A stretch of 64,000 nt of DNA. Source: Rhodocollybia butyracea. Taxonomy: Eukaryota > Basidiomycota > Agaricomycetes > Agaricales > Omphalotaceae. A program made the translations under genes and the position numbers. The notes beneath the pieces are model-generated. The model saw only the letters and a list, made by a program, of their open reading frames with translations. It made no database searches and had not been told where the DNA came from. How positions within the stretch are numbered: position 1 is the first letter of the stretch; each line of letters starts with the position of its first letter. Shown in pieces: positions 34,306-47,172 of the stretch. The DNA is taken from the NCBI GenBank assembly GCA_015501585.1, contig JADNRY010000303.1, positions 1 through 64,000 on the forward strand, given 5' to 3'.

Positions 34306-37300
34306 GTTAGGCAACTAGACTCCCAATAATCGACCGACACCTCCATTGACATTGCTTGAGTCCGTCCGTAATAGGTTGGCAATAGGATAGAGTTGACTTA
34401 GCGCTCGCCGAGCGCCTAGTTTGAAATCTCTTCTTATTGACCTCCATCGACTTCATATGTGTTTGGTTTCCTCATTGTCGTCGAATTCGAACAGGACCCT
34501 CTTCGAGAGAAGGTTAGAACCCAGCGCCAGCCATTATGCATTATGTAAAACTTTTCATTTGAAACGTCTCTCTTCCATCTTCAGCACGTCGCTACGGCCT
34601 CGCTTCATCGAGTCCCTTCCAGATTCTGTGCGTTATCGTCGAAACGGCTCTCGCCTCTCCAAGCTCTCCGACTTTTACCGGTACCTCTTGGGCACTTACC
34701 GTTTCGATTTGGAGATAGGAAGGGATGGGCTGGGTTACTGTTGGATACGATGGAGGCGAGATTGTATAATGAAGCTTCTGAAGCTTGGCGCTACATGAGC
34801 ACCCTAGACCCTGTCCTCTTGTCCTCTTGTCCTCATAGTACTTCCGTCGTTCTCTTGCCTTCCTTATCCGACTCTCAGTCTGCAAACGATCCGCTGCAGC
34901 TCTCTGGTTCTCTTTCCAACCTAAATGTTGTCTTTCAAGTAAAGCCAGTGGCTAGTGCTAGTAAAACTTTGAGCCCTTAAAGTCTGGGTTCTGGAGCTGC
35001 AAACGAGACGGTAGACTGACGGTAGCACCGAGCTCGACTTTCTTGGTTTACCGAATGGAAAAAGTCGAGAAGGATTCGTCTTGGCGTATGACCACGCTTA
35101 CTGCGGCCATCACGTACCGCCCTTCCGTTCCTTTTGACACTCGTCAGTTCAAACTCCATTATTTGGTTTTCCATGTCATTAACCGCTTAGTCTCACAGAT
35201 ACAGAGCAGCGTTTCGGACCGCACGAGGACCGGTTTACCATTCCTTTGGAGATTGTCAACAGATGTGTTGGGATGCACTGGAATGACAGAATTGGATGGA
35301 ACTACCGCTTCTCGCGTTGTAACAGAATTGTTTCATCGCCCCTCCCTGGCGTTCGAGATTCAATATTCAGCGCTTGTCTCATAGACACTTTCGGGATCCG
35401 ACTGAGTACACTACTACAGTGAACGCCCTCTCATTCCTTCTTCTCTCCTTCCATTCCCCTCGGTTTCTGTTGCGGACTCGTACTTTGCTTCAGCACAACC
35501 TACTCTGGCTCGGAGGATGAAAGTAGGGATGATCGTACTCGTTGTCAAATGGCTTCAGGCGATGGATAAATCGATAACGGATCCTTCCAACGACTCACAT
35601 CCGTCATTTGAACTTTGTCGCTAGCTCTCTCTCGGCAATGCGACTGATACATCTCCGTTTCCCAAACCATTGTCCTAAAGCACATCGTCCATGTTGGACA
35701 CATTTTGTCCGAGTCGTGTGTTGAAGTAAGCCTCTTGCACTCAACGAATCCCCACGCCTCAAGGTGAAATCTTGCTCTTGATGTTTCCTCAAGTCCAAAG
35801 CGTGTTACCCGCGCTCGACAGTTTTCTTTACATTTCAAAGTGCGTACTCGTTAGTCTGTTTGTATAGCTACGATGATAATGAGGGTTGTAGGTCTTAATT
35901 TGATCATGGAGGGATTTAGCAACCGAGTCTTGAATCGTATCGAGGGATCTCTTGTCCCGCAGTTGTCCCATCCGCCTCACCCACAGTGGATCCTACTATG
36001 TAGTAGTCCAAAATTGGCAAGGTGTACATACTTCTTTCGCACTGAGGTACTCAGTATTCAATGCCACTCTGTTGGGGCACGTACAGGAGCCAAATTGACT
36101 CTAACGCAATCGGAAGGTCATATCCTTTTGATACGAGTTTTACAGCTGCATTCGCGACATCACGGAGTCTCGCCCTCGAGCGAACTTTTTCCGCTCTTGA
36201 CTTTCACTCACGTCAGCTTGGACATGGGTCAATTGCATAGGGTATTACGCCTTCTTATGGATGGTTTGAGACATGGTGACGCGAGAATGAGGAGGAACAA
36301 GGAATTCGAGGAAGAACAGGGAAGAACGGGAAGACAGGCCGGGGTGCTCGCATCGCGCGGTATTTACCTCTGTCACTGGGAGATGCATCAGCTCACATCA
36401 GAATAGATCTGTTTCATCTGACCAAGCGCCTCCAAACGCCTACTTATTTTAGTGTTCTCACTGAGATGTCGCTGCCCAAAGACTTTGAAATCTGCCTGTA
36501 TGAGGAATCCCTATTTCCCAGGTCTTTCTGGATTTGACATCTCAAGGCTGGCTGCATCCTCCTTAGCGGATCTTAGGACTTCTTCCGACTCGATATCACT
36601 TGCGAACCCGGTTGAATGAATGTCATCGTGTCAATATGAGATAGAACAGGGATAGGCACATCCAATCCCGTACAGCAATTCCAATTTCACTTGAGCACTC
36701 GATTACGGTATTGAGACGTGTTGAGACAATGGTCTTATCCAGCTGTCCGTTACAAGTCCGATATCATGATTTATCTCCTGGCTCCAAAAGGCTCCATCTA
36801 GCTCCATCCACCCGGCTTCTACATACGGTTATCGAATCGAAACTTTGGGCGTTCCTAATCGATCGCAAAACAGATTGTTTCCTCTCCGACGCATCTTTCC
36901 GGGCTCTTTCTTCTATTTTGGGACTTTCAATTCCGCTGGACAACGACATTTGGGTAGGTGCACCTCAGTAAGGGGGATGTATTTTTCTTACGCAAGAATC
37001 GGGAGTTGTTTCGCTGGACTGCCTACAACCTACAACGTTAGTAGTATACGTTGAATGGGAATGTGGTTTTCTTATTCTCAGGAGAATGTTAGATATGATT
37101 ATAATGCCCTTCCAACACATTTTCATGGGGATACTACAGTGTAATGCGACACTCCTTCAGTCACGGTGTTATACGGACGCGCTCGCAGCTCTCTCTCCAG
37201 CCTCCTTGGCTTCTCTGTTGCGCTCGGAAGGCTCAGGTTCAAGTCAGGTTTTGAATGTTTGAGCGATTTTTGAGCTCCAGGAGGCTCCAGGTGTACAATA

Positions 37301-37350
37301 ACTAATCAGGCAGCGAAATCAGGCCTCGGCCGAGGCTATTTGAAGTTCCG
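34306..37350. repeat. Duplicated intergenic segment, copy 2
   Basis: Counterpart of 27091-30180 (matches listed there). The longest frames (34421-34798 and 35873-36406, plus) show no recognisable domain. I see no gene I can support. Confidence 0.55.
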
Positions 37351-37464
37351 AAGTTTGAATAAAACCAATGAAACCACATGTCGTCTTCAGCTATCATCAA
37401 GGGTCCTATTGAGCTCAATATTTTGGGGACGTATCATCGAACTTATCAAGATGGTACAGCCCTC

Positions 37465-37472
37465 TATAAAAA
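37465..37472 (+). promoter_or_regulatory. TATA box, secreted-family copy D
   Basis: TATAAAAA about 110 bp upstream of the copy D ATG, in the conserved promoter block. Confidence 0.6.
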
Positions 37473-37578
37473 GCACCTTGTGGATGGAAATGTTCCAGGG
37501 ATTCTGCTGGTTCAGCCCCCCGTTCGAATATAACTTGCTGGTCAATCTGGAATATACTCCATACTTTAATTCTCGAAC

Positions 37579-38553
37579 ATGCGTTCTACTACTACTCTTC
37601 TTCTTTTTGCGCTCTTAGCGAGCTCCATACTTGTTGTGCTCCCTGCCCCAGTGCAAGAGGTAAACAAGTTTATATTGGCTCTATCTACAACTCAGTTATT
37701 ACAGGTAACAGCTCGTACTGGACACTGGGCTGGGACATCAAGTCAGCCAGGAGTGTTCAAGAATCTCAACAAGAAGAGGCCATTATTGGACTCTACAGAT
37801 GGGCCAGCCTTTCGCAAGAAGTTGATACGGGTGAGTGATGTCTGGGTTACTTATTTACTATGCCTAACAGTGCCTATTGCCAGGAAGTTCACACGGTGGT
37901 CCTTATTAACAGAATGGGTGAAAAAAATTTGAACGTCGAGCCTTCAGTTGAGGATAGAAGAACCATCAGCACAGCTATCAATGAAGCTTTCAATATTCTT
38001 TCGGTCAAACGTCTAGCCCCAAAATACAAAGGTCTATATCTCCCAGACACGGACAGAAGGTGGGGCGAGAAAGCGAACCTTCGACGTTGGATTTATTTCG
38101 AACTCCACAATCACAAACTATGTCCTAAGTGTTTTGGATGGATAGCAAAAGGTGATAGTTGTGAGTGTTCGCTCCTGGATCTCTTCCTAGCATTTCTCTT
38201 ATAGGCGTTGCTTGCTAGTTGTAATGAGGGATGGGATATCGATCCGGCGACCGTTGACTCCTGAGTTTCCGGGTAGACTATATGCTGGCATTAGCCCTGG
38301 GAAGCCGACCTACAAAGGCTTCACAGGCGTCCAAGGGTTACCGTTTCGAATTCCTGTTAAAGAGCCAGAGCGGGACCCTCTCGTGACGGTTGACATGCAG
38401 AGAGAATGGTTCGTCCTTTTAGCTGAGCTAAATGAACGACTCATGGCCCAGCCACCTTCAAGTGTTGATACCGTACCTAGTTTGCAACCCGAGATTGCGA
38501 CATCTAACAATCCTGATTCTTTTAACGTATCTAATATTTTAGATATTAAGTAG
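37579..38553 (+). CDS. Secreted-family copy D (diverged, one frameshift)
   Basis: Exon 1 from ATG 37579 encodes the signal peptide MRSTTTLLLFALLASSILVV; a GTAAAC intron, a second exon (VTARTGHWAGTSSQPG..) and a GTGAGT intron lead into the body: EVHTVVLINRMGEKNLNVEP, INEAFNILS, KYKGLYLPDTDRRWGE, WIYFELHN, then CPKCFGWIAKGDSCECSLLD. A stop follows at 38204 within the hydrophobic stretch. One base fewer (or two more) near 38200 would continue into the next frame, with LTPEFPGRLYAGISPGKP and a divergent tail ending at 38553. Copy D is the most diverged of the four in protein sequence while keeping the promoter and exon 1 nearly unchanged. Function unknown; secreted. Confidence 0.6.
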
Positions 38554-38809
38554 AGATTGCGGTAAAGTTTCGATTACAGAGTCTGTACAATTATCGGTGT
38601 GTAAAGTGGATTACTTCTACACATATATATCGCAAGGTGTGTAGCGGCGCCATGTTGAGCCCATGGCAGCCATGGTCTCGATATGCACGAAAGGAGCATT
38701 GAAGCACTAGCCGGATAGCAAAAAATATATCTCCCCTGGCCTCAAGTATTTTTTACGTAGGTCGATGTTTTGTGGATTTGGCTGACTAGTTAGATAGAGC
38801 CGAAGTAGC

Positions 38810-39080
38810 TAGACGGACTACAGTACTACATAGCATTTATACAAGTCCCAGATGACCACCGTTCATCAGGGATTCGGGTTTCGGAATGGTCAAACAACAG
38901 TGAAATAGTGATAAATACTTATACTCCAACCACGCGAATTGCGTTTTCTTCCAATGACCGCTTCTGATTGTAAATATATTGATCCTGCAATACTTCTGTG
39001 GCCTTATGGACTTGTACATTTACAGTACTAGGCTGAGTATCTGTCATCTACGAGCAAACACGGATTTAGTTCTAGTTGCA
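38810..39080. repeat. Segment shared with 31684-31900
   Basis: CTACTACATAG.ATTTAT.CAAG and ACCGTTCATC.GG, then ATACTT..CTCCAACCACGCGAA, occur here and near 31690-31830. It is the shared flank between the secreted gene and the DUF6534 gene in duplication units 2 and 4. Confidence 0.55.
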
Positions 39081-39091
39081 CCCTCTCAAAA

Positions 39092-40611
39092 TTAAACAAA
39101 ATATCTGCTCACCCCAGGAGCGCTTGAGAAATTCGACAAAGGAATCGACATGCTTAAGTTGGTGGAGTTGTCTTTCTTTCGACTTGAATCAAACTGGACG
39201 TTACTTGTCCCTTCAAGTGTAGCTCGTAATTTTGATCGAGAGTTCAGTCTGAAGAATTCAAAGTTCAAATCTAACGCTGTTGGAAATTTGGGATCACGAA
39301 CGTAGCGAGAAGAGCGTTGGTGTATAAACGTCCCAGACAGAAATGCATAGCCTATGGGACAAGCGGTTAGATGAAATATCTTGAGAGATGTGTATATGCG
39401 CACAATGAAAGTGAGCCCGTCCGGCGATAAGAAGTACTGGAAATGGGGACTTTAGTAGTCTGCTCAAGCTGGAAGCGTGAGATAACACACAGCAACAAGG
39501 GTGAAAATGCCCAGTAAGCTGCGATAGACTTTCCGTGAGCAGGTCGTAGCAATATCTCTATGTTCAGACTCGGACACACCTGGTAACAACACCTGTGGTA
39601 ACTGTGTACCTGACTATTAGAGTAATGAGCGAGTCAGTCCTAAATGATACAACATCAGTTCTGAATATGCAAGTGCCTGAGAAAAGCTTACTTTTCGAAA
39701 CCACTCCTGTTGCGCCGGATATAGAATGTAAGCAGCGACGCAATAGTCACGTCAGCTTCATATTATATCAATTACCCGACTGCGATTCAAGTTCGGTTGA
39801 CTTACCCACTGCACCCGAAATGAATGCCACAAGAATTCCAGTCTTTTGCACACCGAATTCAGCGACAGAGCGGTGCTCCAGTATCTGTACCGTGACGATA
39901 ATATCGACGACAAGTGTCACGCAACAGAGCGCCGCCAAAACCCCGACCATGATCCAGTTTCGTCCGCTGAATACCCAGATCCTGGATAACAGGAACGATC
40001 AAAACTTGTTCGAAATGGCAAGGTTGACCACCCACCTCTTCAGGAAGAAGAGCTGACAGGCAAAGGTGGAGAGGCCGATAAATGTGACGTTTAAGTCGAG
40101 CTCCCAAGTTGACTCCAGCAACGCAGGAAGAAAACCCCAGTTACTGATTAAGTAGTGATACGCCGATTGTGCAATAAGGATCAGATGGAACGTATCAAAG
40201 CACCTACGAGGACCTTCAGTTAACCAATTTCGAGATCAAAATGAAGACGTAGCGTACCAAACTGTAGCAACCTCGACATCCGTTCAGAAGGGTATCTCGC
40301 AGGGGTGCAATCGCATCACTCACTACTAGTTTTGTCGATATCGGATCTTTAGGATATGAATCATAATATGTCACTGTTTGCAGTGTTAGAACACCCTGAA
40401 GACTGGATTATGCGCCATGTTAATCATGGATGACCGGGAAATCGAATAAAAAGTATTACAATGTAGAGAAAAGAACTACAAGTAGATCGGTCAGTGTTCG
40501 ATTCGAGAGAACGTGACGGATAGACCTATTACCTCCTATTAACATGGCTCCATAGGTACTATTGAGGTTGGGGGTTGGCAATGGGATACAAAGCGGGGGC
40601 GGAGCCGACAT
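39092..40611 (-). CDS. DUF6534-type seven-helix membrane protein, copy 4
   Basis: Minus-strand gene from ATG 40611 (MSAPPPLCIPLPTPNLNSTY, then GAMLIGG), with recognisable exons in family order: YYDSYPKDP, FDTFHLILIAQSAYHYLISN, LDLNVTFIGLSTFACQLFFL, IWVFSGRNWIMVGVLAALCC, DIIVTVQILEHRSVAEF, ADVTIASLLTFYIRRNRSGF, FRTDSLITLIVRYTVTTGVV and GRLYTNALLATF. This matches the DUF6534 layout (DT.H..LI.H..Y.YL..NWG; .RSGF.RTD.LI; GRLY.NSLLATLN), an Agaricomycete-specific membrane family of unknown function. The exon around 40230-40280 and the C-terminus past GRLYTNALLAT are uncertain; the last part may need a frame change near 39290. It is the only copy of four with most helices intact. Confidence 0.7.
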
Positions 40612-43600
40612 CGTCGAAGTGCGAGAAAGAGATTGGCGTGGACGAAGAAAAAACAACTATAACAGCGGATGTTTAAGTAAACGACAGCAACTTCAAACAT
40701 TCAAATGGGTGATACCTAATGGGGATTCATTATCGAAGGGAGCAGTGTCACATGTGAGTGAAACCATCAAAGTACCATGTTGACAATGTATGATACTTAT
40801 GCATAGCAAGAGCTTCATGGGAATCACCGGCTCCGTGTCCCCTAACCTTGATATAGGTCGCATTCGGCGGGAATAACACAGATAAAAGGTTGTACGATAG
40901 GCGAAGTTTTGCATGGCAGTGCACTAGGACGATAGGTAAAGATGAGGAGCGACTCCGCCGAATACGGCGGAACCCTTAGTTTACACGAGTTGGAGCTCTC
41001 AGAAGCCATCACAATGCCAGGACGATACGAGCTAGAGTAAAGAGGAACCGACCATCAGCAGGTAAGTCTGATTCGGCGATTGCATTTAACACTCCCGGTT
41101 TCCGGGTCCTTGGTGGGATCAAATCGATTCTACTCTCATTGCTTGGCCACTGAGTTACAGTGGTTGCTTCAGGACATTTTTTTCTCCAACGCGGATTACT
41201 GTTACGCGCGCGCCGCCAATCCTCGATTGTTCAGTTGTTGGTATCTAATGTTATACGTATTTTGATCATCTTATGAAAACGTCTCGCACAAGATCTTGCC
41301 CCCAAAGATGGGCTGGTCAGAAACTTAAGGAACGGAAGGAGAGGTGTGGGTAAGGATTCGAGGAGAATATGGAGGGGCCGATAAGCCCAGTAGATAACGA
41401 CTGTCTCGTAGTCAAAAGCAATAGGAAGATGGTCGAGATCGGCCACGTCTCGGTATGACTACCTTACTTACACTATCCATCATGACGCATAGGTTCGACT
41501 TGAGGTAGTCATAAAATGGTTACTAACCATTGGAGTGATTCAAAAGAGTAGACATTATACATGAGAACCTATTAGCCGCCCAATTGTTTGGAGATCAGCT
41601 CTGGAATCACAAGGTGTTATTCATGCATGCGCCGAACGACATTCAAGCATGGAGGTGTTAATGATTGATCAAGAAAGAACCAAGGTGTGATTTAATTCTG
41701 GCCCATTATCTCGGACGAGGGCTGGGAAGTTAAAGACAGTAGTCAATGGGCGCAGAAAACTAGTAACAAAATTCGGAATGACGTCGTTGGTATCTTTAGT
41801 TCCAGCTCGTTCGAAACTTGAGAAATTATGACCGTGAAGGTATCCATGTTTTAGATTTGAATATTGAGGGCCATTGATGTAAAGCCAGGGGAGATGAGAA
41901 CAGAGCTTCTCAGAAGCATAATTAAGGTTCGTTCGACAAAGGTTACCAACTAGTGGCAGAAGAAAAAGGAATAACAGCGTATCTCTGTAAGCACTTGTCA
42001 TCCAGCATGGAGTGGATACAGGTACATGAAAGCATCACAAGAGTACAATGTTGGAGTGTTTCTATGGTATTTCTAGTGTGCCTTTCTACTTACAAGCTAT
42101 ATTTCTGGAAATAAATTCACTTCGAAATCAGCTCGGACTTAATGATTGTACTCGAGATTATTACATGTGCCACACTCTGTAAAGAGCTTGATGTTCACTC
42201 GAAAATGAAGGTCTTTCTCGTGCGTGAACTTATGAGAAATCAAAATCTGTCATCTTCGACTGGACCTTACTATACAGCTGATTTTTTCGAGGGGACCTTA
42301 TACAGCTGACTCGGATAGCGAAATCGCATAGTAAAATGATAACATATGAGATTTACGCTCTACATTGTCCAGTGAAGCTCGGAGCTCACTTCGTTGGAGC
42401 ATGCCTATTGAACCATCACTGAAGAGCAATTTGTCTAGGGCCATGCTAAGATCTTGCAATCAGCTGTAAGGTGTACCGGTGCTGTGTTAGTTTCCGTCTC
42501 CTACCTTTCCCGAAAGAAGTTTTCCGAACAAAAATCGGACCAGGACCTCATATTTCAAAGCCTTACTGGGGGTCAACGAAATCTTTCTCGCTTCTCAGAT
42601 GAGCGGAAGGCGGTGATATCAGATCGGAAGAACCTTGAGCAGAACGTCCGAAGCCATGTCTGGCGCTAATCGAGGAACGATTAGGCTAAAATGACTAGAA
42701 CGGAGTGCTCAAATCCCCACGTAGAAAACATAAAGCTTTTGAACATGGTGGCAGATTCTTGTTTGTAAGTGCGATGCGATGCAAAGAGAAATTCTGCTTT
42801 GACTATCCAAATGAGGTAGGGCTAACCCTAACCTCAGCCGACTTTGACCGGCTGACCCAGGTAACAAAGCACATCTTTTCTTCGAATTGTGAACAACCAT
42901 CCAGCTTATTCTCTATGTATACCGGAATCCTGTCGCCATATATGTCTATCCTAAAACGGCCCAGAGGCCGTCTGGAATGAGAACGATCACAGTATGTTGC
43001 TCGCTCATGGACGTACGTCTGCTGTTTATTTTGTGATCGTAGCCCAGTGACTCAAATGGTCTCTGCATAGTAGTCCTGTTCAGCCTGAATCAAATATTCA
43101 TCGACATCCTCTGGCTCTATCGTGTGCTCTCAGCGCCAGCATTCGAATCTGAAAGGGTAGAGAGAGACTCGCATTAAAGCTTGTACATCATTACTTGAAC
43201 GCTGGCTACTCCTTCACTTCCAGCTTTCGATTCACATTCGAAAAGGACGAATCCCTCTTTTATCGCGTCTCCATCTCTTCACACAAAACCGTTTTGGTCC
43301 CCCCTTTGCCCACCCGAAGGATTTCCATGCACCAGTCGAACGTTCAACGTTCAACTCTAAAACGAACTCGAGGTCGTGATTGCAGGGCCTGAGGAGTTGC
43401 CTGCACTTCCAGAGACCACACGACTTGCCTGTCTTTCGGCTGCCCTCGCTCATGACGTGCATCGTCTGGGAATGTGTAGCATGCCTAATAGGGCTCGCCT
43501 GATCAAGAGGTCAGGATTTGAAGGATCAGATATCACTGGTGAAGAAACCAAGGTTCTTCGTGTCGGTGAAACTGAGTTTCAATGACTGGAACAGGAGTTT

Positions 43601-44871
43601 TGCCGAATGTCCTTCATACCAATTGATGATTTTTGGCCAGTAAATTGTTTTCGGGAATGTTGTCGTCAAATACTTGGATCGTACTGCCCCGATCTGTGAG
43701 TTTACTACGACGACGATGACGGGAATAGCCCTAAACTTCATACCTAGATCTACCCGTTTATCTTTGGCGTTGGAACGTGTCCTCTTGCCCACATATCGGC
43801 GCGCAACGATTGTAATTTTTGGAACAAACCTGTGGGCAGTACCGGAACACCTGGCGATTTCGAACGTTCAAGTTAGCGCCTAATGGGAATAACATCACTG
43901 CTGTTTGTTCTAATGACATACCGTGGTGTGATGACTAGAGTTGTTGCAATAAACTTTTAGTCAACCGGCGGTAAGGATCGTTCATGCGAGCGTTGCTCGT
44001 TAGGAGAGAGGTTCGTCGCCGCTCATAGACCTTCTCCGTATTCCCTAGCTCACTGTCATACCGCAGCCATGCAAGTTGGTCCTTTGCATCCCGTCCATAA
44101 ACTTTCCCTGCCTATCTGCGCTTCACCACCCTCGAGATATATTCATTATATGCGTTCCGGCGGCTCAGAGATAAACTAGCCCGCATCACCGATTCCGCTT
44201 TGTGTGATATGTTTTTTTTTCCGATATCAATGATATCAATCACAGAGACACGCAATCTCGGGCATCCGGGTCATCCGGGTCCTGGGGTTTCTTCCTCACA
44301 GGTGGACATATAAGTGTAGAGTTTCGCATACGTGAACGCAATCGATTGCAAAGCTGGGACGAGAAATGGGCAGGGGTTTCATGTATCACGGGTACGTTTT
44401 CTGATCGATTTTGAATGTGGTTCGTTGTTCCTTAAGAAATTTTGGTCAGAAATCTTGCATCGCCTCGCGATCCTGTGTACAGAACATGTAATTTGGGATG
44501 ACGGACCCTTTACCGTCTATAATCGTCATGCGCAAAGTTTTAATGAATGGTCGAAAAAGAAGTCGAAACTGAGAAAGTGGTACGAGGGCACCGGGCTGCG
44601 GTAGGAGCTCAAGTAGAGAGCCGCTTCCGGGGCGAGTTGATTGACGCTCATATCGATGACTGGGGTCGTTCCAGGAAAGAAACATTCATCAGCGAGGGAT
44701 CACCTGTCACCTAATTTTAGGCGAACTTTTTTCGCGCAGGGCTGAACGTGTTTGTGTGTTTCTTCCTAGTTGCGCGTTGTTGCTCACTGCTTTCGCTCCT
44801 TAGTGTTGTTTGCTTTCGGTCCTGCCCGCCTTCATTATCCGTGCTCATTCTCTTCCACTTTCTCATCGACT
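40612..44871. other. Long region without recognisable gene
   Basis: A minus-strand frame at 41669-42001 (110 codons) starts with a signal-like segment (MTSAYRDTLLFLFLLPLVGN) and another at 41231-41446 begins MADLDHLPIAFDYETVVIYW; neither belongs to a family I know and no further exons were found. A 43526-43883 stretch gives overlapping frames on both strands without motifs. The last part is the 5' flank of MFS copy 1. Confidence 0.4.
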
Positions 44872-47172
44872 ATGGCTTCGGATACCAACGTACAGAGTGG
44901 TTTGAAGACGCCAGTGGCAACACCTAACACGGTCGTTACAGGCAAAAAGTTGGCTCTCGTCTTTGTCGCGATGTGAGTCTTCGGTTCAAATCATGTCGCT
45001 CTACTTGATTTAAGCTTGACTTGTAGGTTGCTGGCGCTTCTGTTATGTGCTTTGGACCAAACCATCTTAGGTGCGTCTGTTTGGCCAAACGCAGACAAAC
45101 TACTCATAGCGCTTTGTGATAAACAGCGACCGCGTTACCCCGTATCGCCTCCGATTTCGACGCGTTCTCCCTCCAAGGGTGGATCGCCACAGCTTTCATC
45201 CTCACACAAACCGTGTTCCTCTTATTTTACGGCCAACTTCTCCGCATATTTCCTGCCAAGTGGGTCTTCATTTCCGCCATCGTGATCTTCGAGCTCGGGT
45301 CTTTGGTCTGCGGGTTGCACAGAATGTTGGCCAGCTCATCGCAGGTCGCACAGTGTCTGGCGTAGGAGCGTCTGGGATATGTATGTTCCATGGTGTTGTT
45401 GACTCGGCACTGAACTGACTGATAATAGTCGTTGGAATACTGCAAATCACATCTCAAAGCACAAGGCTTGAGGACCGAGCGCGATTGTTTGCCCTTTTTG
45501 GCGCCGTTTTCGCTCTTGCGTCTGTCATAGGCCTTTGATCGGTAAGTTCGACTAGATGAGGCTTCTCCGTTTACATTCTCATTCTCCTGCGTAGGAGGAG
45601 CGTTCACTGACCAGGTATGCTCGCTCTCCGCTGGCTTTTGCCGATTCTTTACTGACTGGCGATCTCAGGTTACGTGGCGATGGTACTTTCTTAGTCTCAC
45701 TTGGCCAGATTTGGATATAGACTAATAATTCCGATGCTTCAGGTGCTTTTTCATAAACTTGCCTCTGTACGGTTTCGCTTTTTCCGAGTCAATTTCTTGC
45801 TGATAGTTATTCTTTCTGTAGCGGCGGTGCTTCTCTGGTTGCCGTCACCTTTCTCTTGAAAGCAGCGCCTCCTCTGGGTTCGGATCCTACCAAACGTTCG
45901 CCGAAGGATATCTTCCGTCAGGTCATGCAACTTGACTACATCGGTGCAACTTTGGTCGCCGCCGCGGTCACGTGCCTTGTACTCGCGCTTCAATGGGGAG
46001 GAAATACAAAGCCGTGGAACGACAAGGGTGTCATAATTGTTCGTCATCTCTCTTGATCAGGAAGACAGGACACATACTAATATTCCCTGTTTTAGTGTTT
46101 TGTTTTCTCGGGAGTGTGTGGAATAGCCTTCGTCGCATGGGAGATCTACTATAGTCCGAAGTCAATGGTCCCTGTTCAAATATTCAAGTCCCGTTCAGTG
46201 TACTTTTCTCCGTGCTTTAAAGGGTTGTACTCCTACTGACATTACGATCGGTTCAGATATGCTATTCTCCTATACGGATTCCTCATCCGTTTCTCCTTCC
46301 TACTATTTTCATACGTAAGTCTCTTTCGCATCCGTGGTTAATATTGGCTCACTTGTTGCGCGTTTCATAGTATGTTCCCATTCTCTATCAGGCGGTGAGA
46401 CACCAGTCGGCCACCGACTCCGGAATCAACCTCCTTCCATTCATGCTCGGTGTTGTAATAACCGTCATGGCTGCAGGCCAGATAGTCGGAAAGTTCGGGT
46501 ACTAGTACGTCTCTCAATCGTTTACCTATCTTTGTTTTCATTAATTGAGAAATGCAGCTGGCCGTTCCTTGTAGGGTCCCCGATTTTTCTTGCGATTGGT
46601 TCTGGACTTTTTTTCACCCTCACCCCATCAACATCGTCTGCGCGGCTCATTGGTTTCCAAATCCTCGCTGGAATCGGTACTGGTATGGGTATGCAGAATG
46701 CGCTTCTAGCAATCCAGTATGTCTTTTTCCTTTCCTATTGCTTTATTTTCTAAACTGAGCTCCCCATGCTAGAGTCGAATTCAGAGACAACCCCAAGCTC
46801 CTCGGTCAAGCAACCAGCATGGCGTCGTTCTCCCAATTTTTCGGTGGTACAGTTGGTCTCGGACTCGCCGAACCTGTTTTCGCCTCCGAGCTCAGCAAGT
46901 ACTTGCTCATATTTGCTCCAGATGCAAACCCAACGATTGTGAAGGAGTCCCCGGTGGCTATTTACACCGATCTTCCATCGTCGCAGATCCCCGGTGTTGT
47001 ACAGGCGTACGCGCATGCTCTACGTATTGTGTTTATCATTGGGGTTCCTGTTGCGGGGCTTGCCCTCATCACAGCCATGTTCATCAAGAATCTCAGGATT
47101 ATAAAGAAAACCCCTTCACCTCCTGTTGCTAAAGCGCCTCCCGTTGCTGAACGTGAAGTCCATGAAAAGTGA
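44872..47172 (+). CDS. MFS drug:H+ antiporter (DHA2-like), copy 1, two frameshifts
   Basis: Start at ATG 44872 (MASDTNVQSGLKTPVATP), with the same exon structure as the intact copy at 59666-62063. DHA2 features are visible: LLCALDQTIL..TALPRIASDF (motif D1), GWIATAFILTQTVFLLFYGQ, GVGASGI, SVIG..IGG (motif C), repeated membrane segments, and a cytosolic tail ending EREVHEK. These 14-helix proteins export small molecules using the proton gradient. Compared with copy 2, one base is missing in CTGCGGGTTGC (about 45312; copy 2 has GGAGT) and one C in GGCCTTTG (about 45532; copy 2 has GGCCCTTTG). Each shifts the frame in an otherwise well-kept gene. Placed next to a halogenase, it may export the product. 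Confidence 0.8.
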
